Positions 18,059-25,699 of a stretch of DNA of 64,000 nt are shown here, piece by piece. Every line of letters begins with the position of its first letter. Positions within the stretch are counted from its first letter, which is position 1. The DNA comes from Enterocloster alcoholdehydrogenati (GTDB lineage Bacteria; Bacillota; Clostridia; Lachnospirales; Lachnospiraceae): positions 1 to 64,000 of the forward strand of contig NZ_BLTJ01000010.1 in assembly GCF_013282095.1 (NCBI RefSeq). The letters are read 5' to 3'. Under the pieces are notes generated by a model. It made no database searches. It worked only from the letters and a program-made list of their open reading frames with translations, and had not been told where the DNA came from. A program made the translations under genes and the position numbers.

Positions 18059-19507
18059 TCACCGCTCATCCTCATCCTTATACGTCTCCGGCGTGAATGT
18101 AATCTGCACTGCCGTACCGCAGCCGCTTTTGCTGTAGAGAAACATTTCCCCGTCCCGGTACATGGCGCGGATCCGGCGGTAAATATTTCCCAGCCCAATT
18201 CCCGTTCCGTTTTCATCCCCATCTCTCAGTGCAAGACGAATCTGTTCCAGCCGCCTGGACTCTATTCCCACACCTGTATCCGCCACCGAGATCCAAAGCC
18301 GCGCACCCTCCTTCCAGGCACGCACCAGAATCCTTCCGCCTTTGCTGTCAGAAGAAAGGCCATGCTTTACCGCATTTTCCACCAGCGGCTGAAGCATAAA
18401 GGAAGGCACCAGGATGTCAAGAGTCTGGGGTGCGCAGTCTGCACAATACCGTATCCGTTTCCCAAAGCGCATCTGCTGAAGATACATATAATCCTGAACC
18501 ACCTTAAGCTCCCGGTCCAGCGGCATCACTGATGCGCCGGATTTCAAATTGTAGCGAAACAGGCGGCTCAAAGCTGTAATCATCTTCTCTGTGGCCTTTG
18601 CATCCTCGATCTGAGCAGTACTGGCAATCATATTCAGCGTATTAAATAGAAAATGAGGGTTGATCTGGCTTTTCAGCATCTGAAGGCGGACTGCCTGAAG
18701 CTGCCGTTCCTTCTCGTGGTTTTCCTTTAACGCATGAATATACCCTCTGGTCGCTTCCTTCATTTTGTAAAATGACTGTACCAGAAGGCCAATCTCGTCC
18801 TCTCCCTGTACCGTAAATTCCGGGCCGGAAAAATCATTTTGGGCGATTCGGGCCGCCTCTCCAGCCAGAATTACTACCGGCTGAACGATGCTGAGGCGCA
18901 CCGAACGGCTCAAGCGCCACACCATCCAGAGGGCCGCAGCTCCCCAAAGAATACTGATCAAAGGCAGCAGGACAAGCAGCGGCCTCTGGCTTTCATAGCG
19001 GGCATTTCCCGCCTCCATCGTCAGCTGCTCCAGCTGTCCGGCCTTATCCTTTATATATCCCTGAAGCCGATAGATCTGGTACAGCCGTTCTACATAATCT
19101 GAATCATCGAGATTCATCTCCCATAATGCCTTCGTCTCTGCCTCATAATTTTCGTACATATTACGAATGGACCAGGTTCTGGCATATATGGCCGGCCCCG
19201 TCTCCCTATAATCCAGCGGCAGGGCATCCAGACAGCGCCGCGTCCGTGCTTTTGCCTCCAGAAAACGCTCTTTTTCCTCAGGAAGAGAGGTGTCCGCATA
19301 CCGCTCGAAGGCAAGACGTTCTGATTCCATGGCCGACCAGAAGGCCAGACTGGCTGCATTATCGTCCAGGATTTTCCCAAAGCCGCCAAGTCCAAAGCCT
19401 GCTACCAGCAGATTTGCCCCTATAGAAAAAAAGACCACTGCCCCGGCACAGGCAGCGATCCATCTCACTTTTTTCTCCAATGAAAGAGACAGCCAGCGTT
19501 TTGCCAT
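18059..19507 (-). CDS. YesM-type sensor histidine kinase
   Basis: A 482-residue membrane kinase. ATG 19507 has GGGAGG 6-7 nt upstream; the frame extending to 19540 does not. Seen in order: transmembrane helix about residues 16-40, extracytoplasmic sensing region to about 190, second helix (LLVLLPLISILWGAAALWM), HAMP linker (SRSVRLSIVQPVVILAGEA), coiled coil, His_kinase box LKSQINPHFLFNTLN with the phosphoacceptor His, and HATPase domain with VENAVKHGL, DTGVGI and GTGIGLGN. This is the PF06580 class found in YesM/LytS-like sensors of extracellular carbohydrates. Co-transcribed with the response regulator. Ligand unknown; a hexuronate is likely from context. Confidence 0.93.
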   Translation of the reverse strand: MAKRWLSLSLEKKVRWIAACAGAVVFFSIGANLLVAGFGLGGFGKILDDNAASLAFWSAMESERLAFERYADTSLPEEKERFLEAKARTRRCLDALPLDYRETGPAIYARTWSIRNMYENYEAETKALWEMNLDDSDYVERLYQIYRLQGYIKDKAGQLEQLTMEAGNARYESQRPLLVLLPLISILWGAAALWMVWRLSRSVRLSIVQPVVILAGEAARIAQNDFSGPEFTVQGEDEIGLLVQSFYKMKEATRGYIHALKENHEKERQLQAVRLQMLKSQINPHFLFNTLNMIASTAQIEDAKATEKMITALSRLFRYNLKSGASVMPLDRELKVVQDYMYLQQMRFGKRIRYCADCAPQTLDILVPSFMLQPLVENAVKHGLSSDSKGGRILVRAWKEGARLWISVADTGVGIESRRLEQIRLALRDGDENGTGIGLGNIYRRIRAMYRDGEMFLYSKSGCGTAVQITFTPETYKDEDER

Positions 19508-19537
19508 AATGATCCTCCCAAATTCCGTAAGTGTTTC

Positions 19538-19560
19538 CAATACAAGGTGTATTGATTATA
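19538..19560 (-). promoter_or_regulatory. Promoter and inverted repeat before the sensor kinase
   Basis: On the minus strand TATAAT (19560-19555) lies before a perfect 7-bp inverted repeat CAATACA-agg-TGTATTG (19538-19554) that would cover the transcription start. The -35 match is weak. An operator or a leader hairpin are both possible. Confidence 0.45.
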
Positions 19561-19579
19561 CGTCATTTCAGTATATCAC

Positions 19580-19607
19580 AAAAAAGGCCCTTTTGAACAG
19601 GCCTTTT
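19580..19607 (-). terminator. Bidirectional terminator after the XRE regulator
   Basis: AAAAGGCC ... GGCCTTTT with flanking A and T runs. It lies just after the XRE gene on the minus strand and upstream of the kinase promoter. Confidence 0.8.
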
Positions 19608-19612
19608 GCTTC

Positions 19613-19831
19613 TTACAGAACCTGATCTTTGTCAGATGGCACATACCTGGCAATGTCCTCGATGCGGCAGCCTAATATCCTGCAAAGATCATTGATCGTT
19701 TTCATAGTCACGTCCTTATTATGTTTCAGCCGGTGCATGGTGCTGTCTGAAATTTTGTGTTTCTTAGTCAGTGTATACCAGCTTTCATCCGACGCCTCCA
19801 GTGTTTCCCAGAAAGGCGAATAGTCGATCAT
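19613..19831 (-). CDS. Small XRE/Cro-CI family regulator
   Basis: A 72-residue single-domain DNA-binding protein. The helix-turn-helix is visible as WYTLTKKHKISDSTMHRLKHNKDVTMKTINDLCRILGCRIEDI, the pattern of compact HTH_26/YozG-type regulators; there is no effector domain. AGGAG lies 9 nt before ATG 19831. It is divergent from a small acidic gene, and the intergenic region carries a perfect TATACTA-N4-TAGTATA palindrome on that gene's -10 box, so repression of the neighbour (and perhaps itself) is likely. It interrupts the hexuronate block without obvious functional link. Confidence 0.85.
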   Translation of the reverse strand: MIDYSPFWETLEASDESWYTLTKKHKISDSTMHRLKHNKDVTMKTINDLCRILGCRIEDIARYVPSDKDQVL

Positions 19832-19887
19832 ACGTTATTGCTCCTATGTTTATTTTATAAAAATAAGCATAAGTGAGTTTTTGCATA

Positions 19888-19916
19888 TTGAATATCTTCG
19901 GAATAGCGAATATACT
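19888..19916 (+). promoter_or_regulatory. Promoter of the small acidic gene
   Basis: TTGAAT (19888-19893), 17-bp spacer, TATACT (19911-19916). The -10 box is the left arm of the palindrome described next. Confidence 0.7.
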
Positions 19917-19928
19917 ATAGGTAGTATA
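19911..19928. promoter_or_regulatory. Palindromic operator over the -10 box
   Basis: TATACTA-TAGG-TAGTATA is a perfect 7-bp inverted repeat with a 4-bp centre overlapping the -10 box. The size suits a dimeric Cro/CI-type repressor, and the divergent gene encodes one. Confidence 0.6.
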
Positions 19929-20001
19929 GTGCATAATTTGAAATTTTCAGACTATTTCAACCAGCTTTAAATTACAGGACAGAGAAAGGAAGGGATCGGA
20001 A

Positions 20002-20217
20002 ATGGGACATTATACCCAGGAAGAAAAGGAACAGCTTCTGGAAAATGAAGAGGTAAGAAAGCGGCTTCTGGCCTTTGCACAAATGAGCGGCAGAGAATTT
20101 TTTAAGAATGTTCAGGCGCAGCTGTCTCCCATAGAGTTAGAGGAGTACCTGGAAGAAAATCCAGAGGAGAGGATCTATCTAGAGCATTCGGATAAGAACC
20201 CGGGCCGTGAACCATAA
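20002..20217 (+). CDS. Small acidic protein of unknown function
   Basis: A 71-residue, Glu-rich, predicted helical cytoplasmic protein that I do not recognise. It has AGGAAGGGATCGG before ATG 20002 and a good promoter with a palindromic operator, so it is very likely expressed. The segment MSGREFFKNVQAQLSPIELEEYLEENP looks like an amphipathic helix followed by an acidic helix; there is no signal peptide, membrane segment or Cys motif. The divergent XRE regulator is the probable controller. Possible roles (antirepressor, protein-interaction adaptor, antitoxin-like partner) are untested guesses. Confidence 0.65.
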   Translation: MGHYTQEEKEQLLENEEVRKRLLAFAQMSGREFFKNVQAQLSPIELEEYLEENPEERIYLEHSDKNPGREP

Positions 20218-20241
20218 ACGTGGGATTCACGCCAGCCATAA

Positions 20242-20270
20242 GACGGCCTGTCATCAAATGACAAACCGTC
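20242..20270. terminator. Bidirectional hairpin terminator, gntR end
   Basis: GACGG-cc-TGTCAT-caa-ATGACA-aa-CCGTC forms an 11-bp stem. It overlaps the last codons and stop of the gntR gene on the minus strand and follows the small acidic gene on the plus strand. The tails are only moderately T-rich. Confidence 0.65.
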
Positions 20271-20961
20271 CTTCTTCTGGTTCTTCTTCAAAATAATCCC
20301 TATAGTCCACCTCAATGGAACGGCGCATCCGCTTCATACTATAATAAAGGTGGTCTTTTAATGATTCCTCCAGACCTGAAAGATCCCTGCTGCAGATTCG
20401 CTCAAAGAGATCCTCATGTTCCCCGATGATACGGGTAAAATCGGTCTCTGTGATAAAATCCAGCATACGGAATCTGGTATAATGGAGCTGCTGTGCCTGA
20501 AGCATATCCCACAGTTTCTGCCGCCTCACAGCTGTAAACCACAGGGAATGCATCTGAGCGTCCATACGGTAGAACTGCTCCGGTTCAAAGCCCGGAGTCT
20601 GGATCAGCGCCTTCTGCATGGCAATAGCATGGCGGATCTCCTCCATGACCATCGGGGTTCTCACCTCCAGAAAGTCACGCAGAACCATGGTTTCCACCGC
20701 CACTCGCATATAGATCATCTGCTTGATATTGTCCAGGCTTAAAAGGGTCACATAGGTTCCCCGGTAAGGAATGGTCTCCACAAAGCCCTGTTCCTGCAAA
20801 AGCCGCAGGGCGTCGCGCACCGGTGTCCGTGATACTCCAAACCGCTCACAGATATCATTTTCACTGATAAGCCGTCCTGGTTCCAGTTTCAGATCCAGAA
20901 TTTCCTGCTTTAAGGTTTCAAAGACCAGTTCTCCCCTGTTTTTAAAATTCACATCTCCCAT
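20254..20961 (-). CDS. GntR-family regulator, FadR subfamily (FCD domain)
   Basis: A 235-residue repressor. ATG 20961 is used; upstream in-frame Met codons lack a ribosome site and precede the conserved start. Residues about 8-75 are the GntR winged helix (LVFETLKQEILDLKLEPGRLISENDICERFGVSRTPVRDALRLLQEQGFV); the rest is an all-helical FCD ligand domain with conserved Asp/His positions (DAQMHSLWFTAV, EHEDLFERI) that usually bind a metal and a sugar acid. It is the last gene after kduI and kduD, 93 bp after kduD. Three TTGTATACAA-like sites in the kduI promoter are its probable targets, relieved by a hexuronate or KDG-type ligand. Confidence 0.92.
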   Translation of the reverse strand: MGDVNFKNRGELVFETLKQEILDLKLEPGRLISENDICERFGVSRTPVRDALRLLQEQGFVETIPYRGTYVTLLSLDNIKQMIYMRVAVETMVLRDFLEVRTPMVMEEIRHAIAMQKALIQTPGFEPEQFYRMDAQMHSLWFTAVRRQKLWDMLQAQQLHYTRFRMLDFITETDFTRIIGEHEDLFERICSRDLSGLEESLKDHLYYSMKRMRRSIEVDYRDYFEEEPEEGRFVI

Positions 20962-21053
20962 GCAGCGCCCCCGTCTTTGTAAAAATCTAGTGCTCTGTTG
21001 CATAAAAGCCCGCCACGCAGCCATGGCATGACGGGCCTGTTTGTATTTACAGA

Positions 21054-21860
21054 TTATTTAGGCTGCTTGCCGATGTAGGCCAGGATACCGCCGTCTACAT
21101 ACAGCACCAAACCGTTTACAAAATTGGAAGCATCGGATGCCAGGAATACAGCTGGGCCGCCCAGATCCTCAGCCTCGCCCCAGCGACCTGCAGGGGTCTT
21201 GGAAACGATAAACTGGTCAAATGGATGTCTGGAGCCGTCTGGCTGGATCTCGCGCAGAGGAGCTGTCTGAGGAGTAGCGATATAGCCGGGGCCAATGCCG
21301 TTGCACTGGATGTTGTACTCGCCGTACTCGGATGCAATGTTCTTTGTAAGCATCTTTAATCCGCCCTTTGCTGCCGCGTAAGCAGATACGGTTTCACGGC
21401 CCAGTTCACTCATCATGGAGCAGATGTTGATGATCTTTCCATGGCCCTTCTTGATCATGCTGGGGATAACAGCCTTAGATACGATGAAAGGAGCATTTAA
21501 GTCAACGTCGATCACCTGGCGGAACTCAGCCGCACTCATCTCACACATTGGGATTCTCTTGATAATCCCAGCGTTATTTACCAGGATATCCACTACGCCT
21601 ACCTCAGCTTCGATCTGGGCAACCATAGCATTTACCGCAGCCTCGTCTGTTACGTCGCATACATAGCCGTGCGCCTTAATGCCCTCTTCCTTGTATGCGG
21701 CAATGCCCTTATCCACCAGTTCCTGCTTAATATCGTTGAAAACGATCGTAGCCCCTGCGCCTGCCATTGCCTTTGCGATGGCAAAACCGATGCCGTAGGA
21801 AGCGCCTGTTACCAGAGCCACCTTGCCTTCAAGGGAAAAGTTATTTAAATAATGAGCCAT
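21054..21860 (-). CDS. kduD: 2-dehydro-3-deoxy-D-gluconate 5-dehydrogenase (KduD), SDR family
   Basis: A 268-residue classical short-chain dehydrogenase that interconverts 2,5-diketo-3-deoxygluconate and 2-keto-3-deoxygluconate with NAD(H), the step after KduI in unsaturated-uronate breakdown. Seen: cofactor motif TGASYGIG (about residues 19-26), NNAG, catalytic Ser and YAAAK, and the PGYIATPQTAPLRE loop typical of KduD/gluconate 5-dehydrogenases; C-terminus YVDGGILAYIGKQPK matches KduD. A role as gluconate 5-dehydrogenase is the alternative, but direct linkage to kduI argues for KduD. Second gene of kduI-kduD-gntR, 85 bp after kduI. Confidence 0.93.
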   Translation of the reverse strand: MAHYLNNFSLEGKVALVTGASYGIGFAIAKAMAGAGATIVFNDIKQELVDKGIAAYKEEGIKAHGYVCDVTDEAAVNAMVAQIEAEVGVVDILVNNAGIIKRIPMCEMSAAEFRQVIDVDLNAPFIVSKAVIPSMIKKGHGKIINICSMMSELGRETVSAYAAAKGGLKMLTKNIASEYGEYNIQCNGIGPGYIATPQTAPLREIQPDGSRHPFDQFIVSKTPAGRWGEAEDLGGPAVFLASDASNFVNGLVLYVDGGILAYIGKQPK

Positions 21861-21945
21861 TTATTTGTCCTCCATATATCATTAAAATCTTCATGCTCAC
21901 AGGTTCAGGGGCAGGTATTTATGCCCTTTGCCTTCTTTTCAGTCA

Positions 21946-22788
21946 TTATTTCATCTCGTTAGGCTTCATAGTATCCATGTCATCGAACTCCATGTTCTCT
22001 CCGCCCATTGCCCAGATGAATGTATAGTTGGATGTTCCTGCGCCGCTGTGAATACTCCAGGACGGACTGATCACAGCCTCCTCATTCTTCATAATAATGT
22101 GTCTTGTCTCTGTAGGTTCGCCCATCATGTGGAATACTACGTTATCGCCTGGAACCTCAAAGTACATATAGATCTCCATACGGCGCTCATGTGTATGAGA
22201 CGGCATGGTGTTCCATACGCTGCCTGGCTCTAATACAGTCATACCCATGGACAGCTGACAGGTCTTAAGCACATCAGGATGGATGAACTGGTTGATGGTT
22301 CGCTTATTTGAAGTCTCAGCTTCTCCGCAGGGTCTCTTTGCAGCCTTCTCAATAGGAATAAAGGTTGTTGTATAGGAAGTGTGAGCCGGTGCACTGACCA
22401 TGTAGAACTTGGCTGGCTTCTCGGCGTCTGTGCTCTCGAAGTAAACTTCCTTTGTGCCCTTTGTGATGTACAGGCAGTCCTTGTAACCCATCTTAAAGGT
22501 CTGTCCGTCTGCTGTGATAGTTCCCTCTCCGCCGATATTGAAGATACCAATCTCACGGCGCTCCAGAAAATAGTGGGTGCCAAAGTTCTTCCAGCAGTCA
22601 ATCCCCTTATCAATAGACACCTTTTCTGTCGTAGGCATACAACCCAGTGTCACCATACGGTCTACGTGGGAATAAACGGCAACTACCTCATTTGCCTTAT
22701 ACAGGCCTGTGATCAGGAATTCATCTCTTAATTCCTCTGTCGTGTAGCGCTTAACATCCCTCTGATTTGCAGAATAGCGAATATCCAT
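21946..22788 (-). CDS. kduI: 4-deoxy-L-threo-5-hexosulose-uronate ketol-isomerase (KduI)
   Basis: A 280-residue zinc cupin, full length, that isomerises 5-keto-4-deoxyuronate (from pectin or glycosaminoglycan unsaturated uronates) to 2,5-diketo-3-deoxygluconate. Family start MDIRYSANQRDVKRYTTEELRDEFL and the metal site HTHERRMEIY plus the late IHSGAGTSNYTFIWAMGGEN are visible. First gene of kduI-kduD-gntR. Its promoter (TTGTAT, 17 bp, TATACA on the minus strand) is embedded in GntR-type palindromes. Together with kduD this makes 2-keto-3-deoxygluconate, but no KDG kinase or aldolase is in the window. Confidence 0.97.
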   Translation of the reverse strand: MDIRYSANQRDVKRYTTEELRDEFLITGLYKANEVVAVYSHVDRMVTLGCMPTTEKVSIDKGIDCWKNFGTHYFLERREIGIFNIGGEGTITADGQTFKMGYKDCLYITKGTKEVYFESTDAEKPAKFYMVSAPAHTSYTTTFIPIEKAAKRPCGEAETSNKRTINQFIHPDVLKTCQLSMGMTVLEPGSVWNTMPSHTHERRMEIYMYFEVPGDNVVFHMMGEPTETRHIIMKNEEAVISPSWSIHSGAGTSNYTFIWAMGGENMEFDDMDTMKPNEMK

Positions 22789-23110
22789 TCTCCATTTCCT
22801 CCTTTTATATTGCTGCGTTCCCGTCCTCTCTCCCTCTCATCCAGGGTCAGATTCCAGTCGGCGCAAGTTGTATATGACTCTTAAAATTTGTATACAACTT
22901 TCTTATCTGTATACAGACTATCACGTTCCCTTTGAAAATTCAATGGAAATATGTTACAAAAAAAGGGGCTCTTTTATATGCAACATTACAAACGGATTGC
23001 ATTTCCTTTCTATATCAGATATACTTGGTAAAGACTGCGTTATCTCCTGCCGTACGCAGGCCGGGGAAACGCTCAGACTATTACCCTTTACCTGAGAGGA
23101 GGATCTTCCC
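22789..23110. other. Divergent kduI / phosphofructokinase intergenic region
   Basis: Besides the kduI promoter and operators (22865-22916), the plus-strand leader of the phosphofructokinase gene (about 22980-23110) contains TGCAA...TTGCA and CTCAG...CTGAG inverted repeats, the latter ending at the GAGGAGG ribosome site. I could not match it to a known riboswitch; it may be a regulatory leader or ordinary UTR. Confidence 0.4.
22865..22916 (-). promoter_or_regulatory. kduI promoter with three GntR-type operators
   Basis: On the minus strand TTGTAT (22897-22892), 17-bp spacer, TATACA (22874-22869). TTGTATACAA at 22888-22897 covers the -35, TTGTATATGA at 22868-22877 covers the -10 and CTGTATACAG at 22907-22916 lies upstream. 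Centres are 20 and 19 bp apart, about two helical turns. AAGTTGTATA and TATACAACTT also form a perfect 10-bp inverted repeat. Confidence 0.8.
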
Positions 23111-24337
23111 TTGAAGAAGAATATACTTGTAGGTCAGTCCGGCGGTCCCACCGCCGTAATCAACGCCAGCTTATACGGAGTGATCAAGGAAGGACTTGAA
23201 CACCCGGAGCAGATCGGCGCTGTCTACGGCATGGTAAACGGCATCGAGGGTTTCCTATCCGGCCATACCATCAACCTTTCCGCCGAGCTTACGAATGAGG
23301 ACATGGAACTTCTGCGTCTGACTCCAGCCGCTTACCTTGGCTCCTGCCGTTATAAGCTTCCCGAAAATCTGGACGCACCGGTCTATCCCTTATTGTTTGA
23401 AAAATTTGATGCCATGGATATCAAAGCAGTCCTCTACATCGGCGGAAACGATTCCATGGATACGGTGGATAAGCTGTCCCGATATGCCGCCAGCATCAAA
23501 GCCGATATCGCCTTTATCGGCGTTCCCAAGACCATTGACAATGATCTTCCCGTAACCGATCACACCCCCGGCTACGGCAGCGCCGCCAAATACGTAGCTT
23601 CCACCGTCCGCGAGATCGTACTGGACGCATCCGTATATCAGCAGCCCGCTGTCACCATCGTAGAACTTATGGGCCGCCACGCCGGATGGGTCACAGCAGC
23701 CAGCGCCCTTGCAAGAAAATTTCCGGGAGACAACCCTCTTCTGATCTATATGCCGGAATCCGACTTTGATATGGAATCCTTTTTAAATGATATCGAAAAC
23801 GCCTTAAAGACAAGCACTGCAGTGGTAATCTGTGTCTCCGAGGGCATTCATGACGCCTCCGGCCGTCTGATCTGCGAATACGCCTCCGAAGCCCAGGTAG
23901 ACACCTTTGGCCACAAGATGCTGACTGGCTGTGCAAAGCTGCTTGAAAGCTATGTGCGCAACCGCTTCGGTGTCAAGGTTCGTTCTGTTGAGTTAAATGT
24001 AAACCAGCGCTGCAGCAGTCTCCTTTCCTCACTTACCGATATAAATGAGGCAGACGAAGCCGGCCGTTTTGCTGTCCGCTGCGCCTTGGACGGCGTTACC
24101 TCCAGAATGGTCACCTTCCAGAGAGATGAGGGGGATGATTACAGACTTTCCCTGGGACTTACAGATGTCTCCAATGTCTGCAACAAAGAGAAACCCTTTC
24201 CGCCCCACTGGATCACCGGCAATGCCAATGATATCGGGCCGGAATTTACAGCCTATGCTCTTCCTCTGATTCAGGGACAGCCGGAACACCGCTTAGAATA
24301 CAGCCTTCCCAGATATCTGTACCGGAAGGTTAAGTAG
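23111..24337 (+). CDS. pfp: 6-phosphofructokinase, probably pyrophosphate-dependent
   Basis: A 408-residue phosphofructokinase that phosphorylates fructose 6-phosphate. The start is TTG with GAGGAGG 8 nt upstream; no in-frame ATG precedes the conserved GQSGGPTAVINASLYG. The substrate loop PKTIDNDLP has Lys where ATP enzymes have Gly, and the donor-site motif is GGNDS rather than GGDGS, the two positions that mark PPi use; MGRHAGW and a PE-type segment complete the active site. Length (about 400) fits the long PPi-type clade. It is divergent from kduI and followed by a strong terminator; it may re-enter hexose phosphates from uronate catabolism, but other phosphate-sugar substrates (e.g. sedoheptulose 7-phosphate) are possible for this clade. 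Confidence 0.88.
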   Translation: MKKNILVGQSGGPTAVINASLYGVIKEGLEHPEQIGAVYGMVNGIEGFLSGHTINLSAELTNEDMELLRLTPAAYLGSCRYKLPENLDAPVYPLLFEKFDAMDIKAVLYIGGNDSMDTVDKLSRYAASIKADIAFIGVPKTIDNDLPVTDHTPGYGSAAKYVASTVREIVLDASVYQQPAVTIVELMGRHAGWVTAASALARKFPGDNPLLIYMPESDFDMESFLNDIENALKTSTAVVICVSEGIHDASGRLICEYASEAQVDTFGHKMLTGCAKLLESYVRNRFGVKVRSVELNVNQRCSSLLSSLTDINEADEAGRFAVRCALDGVTSRMVTFQRDEGDDYRLSLGLTDVSNVCNKEKPFPPHWITGNANDIGPEFTAYALPLIQGQPEHRLEYSLPRYLYRKVK

Positions 24338-24358
24338 ATTTCTTCTTTCCATGTGACA

Positions 24359-24402
24359 AAAATAAGAGGGGCAGACGATTTACAGCCTGTCCCTCTTATT
24401 TT
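24359..24402. terminator. Strong bidirectional terminator
   Basis: AAAATAAGAGGG (24359-24370) pairs with CCCTCTTATTTT (24391-24402). It serves the phosphofructokinase gene on the plus strand and uxuA on the minus strand. Confidence 0.92.
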
Positions 24403-24413
24403 ATACAGCGATT

Positions 24414-24454
24414 CAGGATGAGGTATCTTCTCAAATTTCCCGCATCCTGAACAG
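24414..24454. repeat. Dispersed 41-bp imperfect palindrome, copy 2
   Basis: CAGGATGAGG...CATCCTG element, ungapped match at 31 of 41 positions to the element at 17074-17114. Here it sits in the 3' UTR of uxuA between stop codon and terminator; copy 1 is in the 5' UTR of dctP. Confidence 0.6.
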
Positions 24455-24465
24455 TTAGCACTTTA

Positions 24466-25518
24466 TTATTTATTTATCATCTTCTCTACTGCCTCAAACA
24501 GACCGTTTAAGTAGGTAGCCCCCAGAGCTCTGTCATACAGACCGTATCCGGCGCGGCCAGTCTCACCCCAGATCATACGCCCGTGATCCGGTCTTACATA
24601 GCCGTCAAAGCCATTCTCAACCAGAGCCTTTACAATAGCGAACATATCGAGGGAGCCGCAGGAAGAAAGATGTGCTCTCTCCTCAAAGCCATTTTCTAAA
24701 ACAGCTACATTTCTCAGGTGTGCAAAATGGATCCGTCCCATGGCGGCATACTTAGCGGCCATCTTTACTACATCGTTCTTTCCAGAACAGCCTAAGGAAC
24801 CGGTGCACAGAGTAATTCCGTTATGTCTGTCGTCTACCAGTTTCAGGAAACGGTCCAGGTTCTCCTCGCAGGTGATGATTCTTGGCAGTCCAAAAATACT
24901 CCAGCAGGGATCATCCTCATGGATCGCCATATTTACATCGCACTCAGCCGCAACAGGGATCACTCTTTCCAGGAAGTATTTAAGATTATTCCACAGATCC
25001 TCCTCTGTCAGGCTGTGATACTCAGCAACCACTGCCTTTAATCCGTCTCTGGTATAGCTGGAATCCCAGCCCGGAAGGGTCAGATCGCTGTCGCTGTTTA
25101 AAGGATTCACTGCGTCTACCTGCTCCTGATAATATACCAGAGAAGTAGAGCCGTCGCCCAGCTCATGGTCAAGCTGTGTTCTGGTCCAGTCAAATACAGG
25201 CATGAAATTATAGCAGATGCACTTGATTCCTGCCTCTGCCACCCGGCGGATGTTCTCACAGTAATTATCAATATACTTATCTCTGGTGTCCTTGCCCAGC
25301 TTAATATCCTCGTGAACCGGGATGCTCTCGATGACGTCAAAGCCAAGGCCTGCATCCTCTACCTGCTTCTTTAAGGCTGCAATGCTCTCGCGGCTCCATA
25401 CCTCTCCTACCGGAACATCATACACGGCTGTAACGATAGACTGCATCCCAGGAATCTGGCGGATGTTCTCCAGCGTCACCTTGTCGTCCTCTCCGTACCA
25501 TCTGAATGATAACTTCAT
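24466..25518 (-). CDS. uxuA: Mannonate dehydratase
   Basis: A 350-residue TIM-barrel metalloenzyme that dehydrates D-mannonate to 2-keto-3-deoxygluconate in glucuronate catabolism. ATG 25518 (AGGAGG upstream and family start [16 protein letters not shown]) is chosen over 25557. Recognisable segments: [31 protein letters not shown] with metal-binding His/Asp, [13 protein letters not shown], and HFAHLRNV ... [13 protein letters not shown] near the C-terminus. The gene faces away from an AraC regulator across 181 bp, with a perfect TATAAT but poor -35, as expected for an activated promoter. It complements kduI/kduD by feeding a second uronate branch to the same intermediate. Confidence 0.96.
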   Translation of the reverse strand: MKLSFRWYGEDDKVTLENIRQIPGMQSIVTAVYDVPVGEVWSRESIAALKKQVEDAGLGFDVIESIPVHEDIKLGKDTRDKYIDNYCENIRRVAEAGIKCICYNFMPVFDWTRTQLDHELGDGSTSLVYYQEQVDAVNPLNSDSDLTLPGWDSSYTRDGLKAVVAEYHSLTEEDLWNNLKYFLERVIPVAAECDVNMAIHEDDPCWSIFGLPRIITCEENLDRFLKLVDDRHNGITLCTGSLGCSGKNDVVKMAAKYAAMGRIHFAHLRNVAVLENGFEERAHLSSCGSLDMFAIVKALVENGFDGYVRPDHGRMIWGETGRAGYGLYDRALGATYLNGLFEAVEKMINK

Positions 25519-25633
25519 TTGTCGAATCCTCCTTATATGCTTTGATTTTCCACGCATTTTCTGTAATCTTCCATAAGTAACTCCATTATAGCAGATACTG
25601 CGCGGCCGTCTATGGTTATATTTGTCGTGGATA

Positions 25634-25662
25634 TTGCAAAAGTTGTTGTTTCATGATAAAAT
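25634..25662 (+). promoter_or_regulatory. Promoter of the AraC-type regulator
   Basis: TTGCAA (25634-25639), 17-bp spacer, TAAAAT (25657-25662), 38 bp before the start codon. Confidence 0.55.
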
Positions 25663-25699
25663 GGGCCTCAGAATATTTCCGGCAAAGGGAGGCCATTTC

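Noticed and set aside
19870-19884. GTGAG half-site upstream of the small acidic gene resembling the ATPase operators
   Set aside because: No matching CTCAC arm at the right spacing, so a shared regulator is not supported.
22980-23110. Glycine- or TPP-type riboswitch before the phosphofructokinase gene
   Set aside because: Only short fragments resemble their cores; the order and spacing of conserved elements do not fit.
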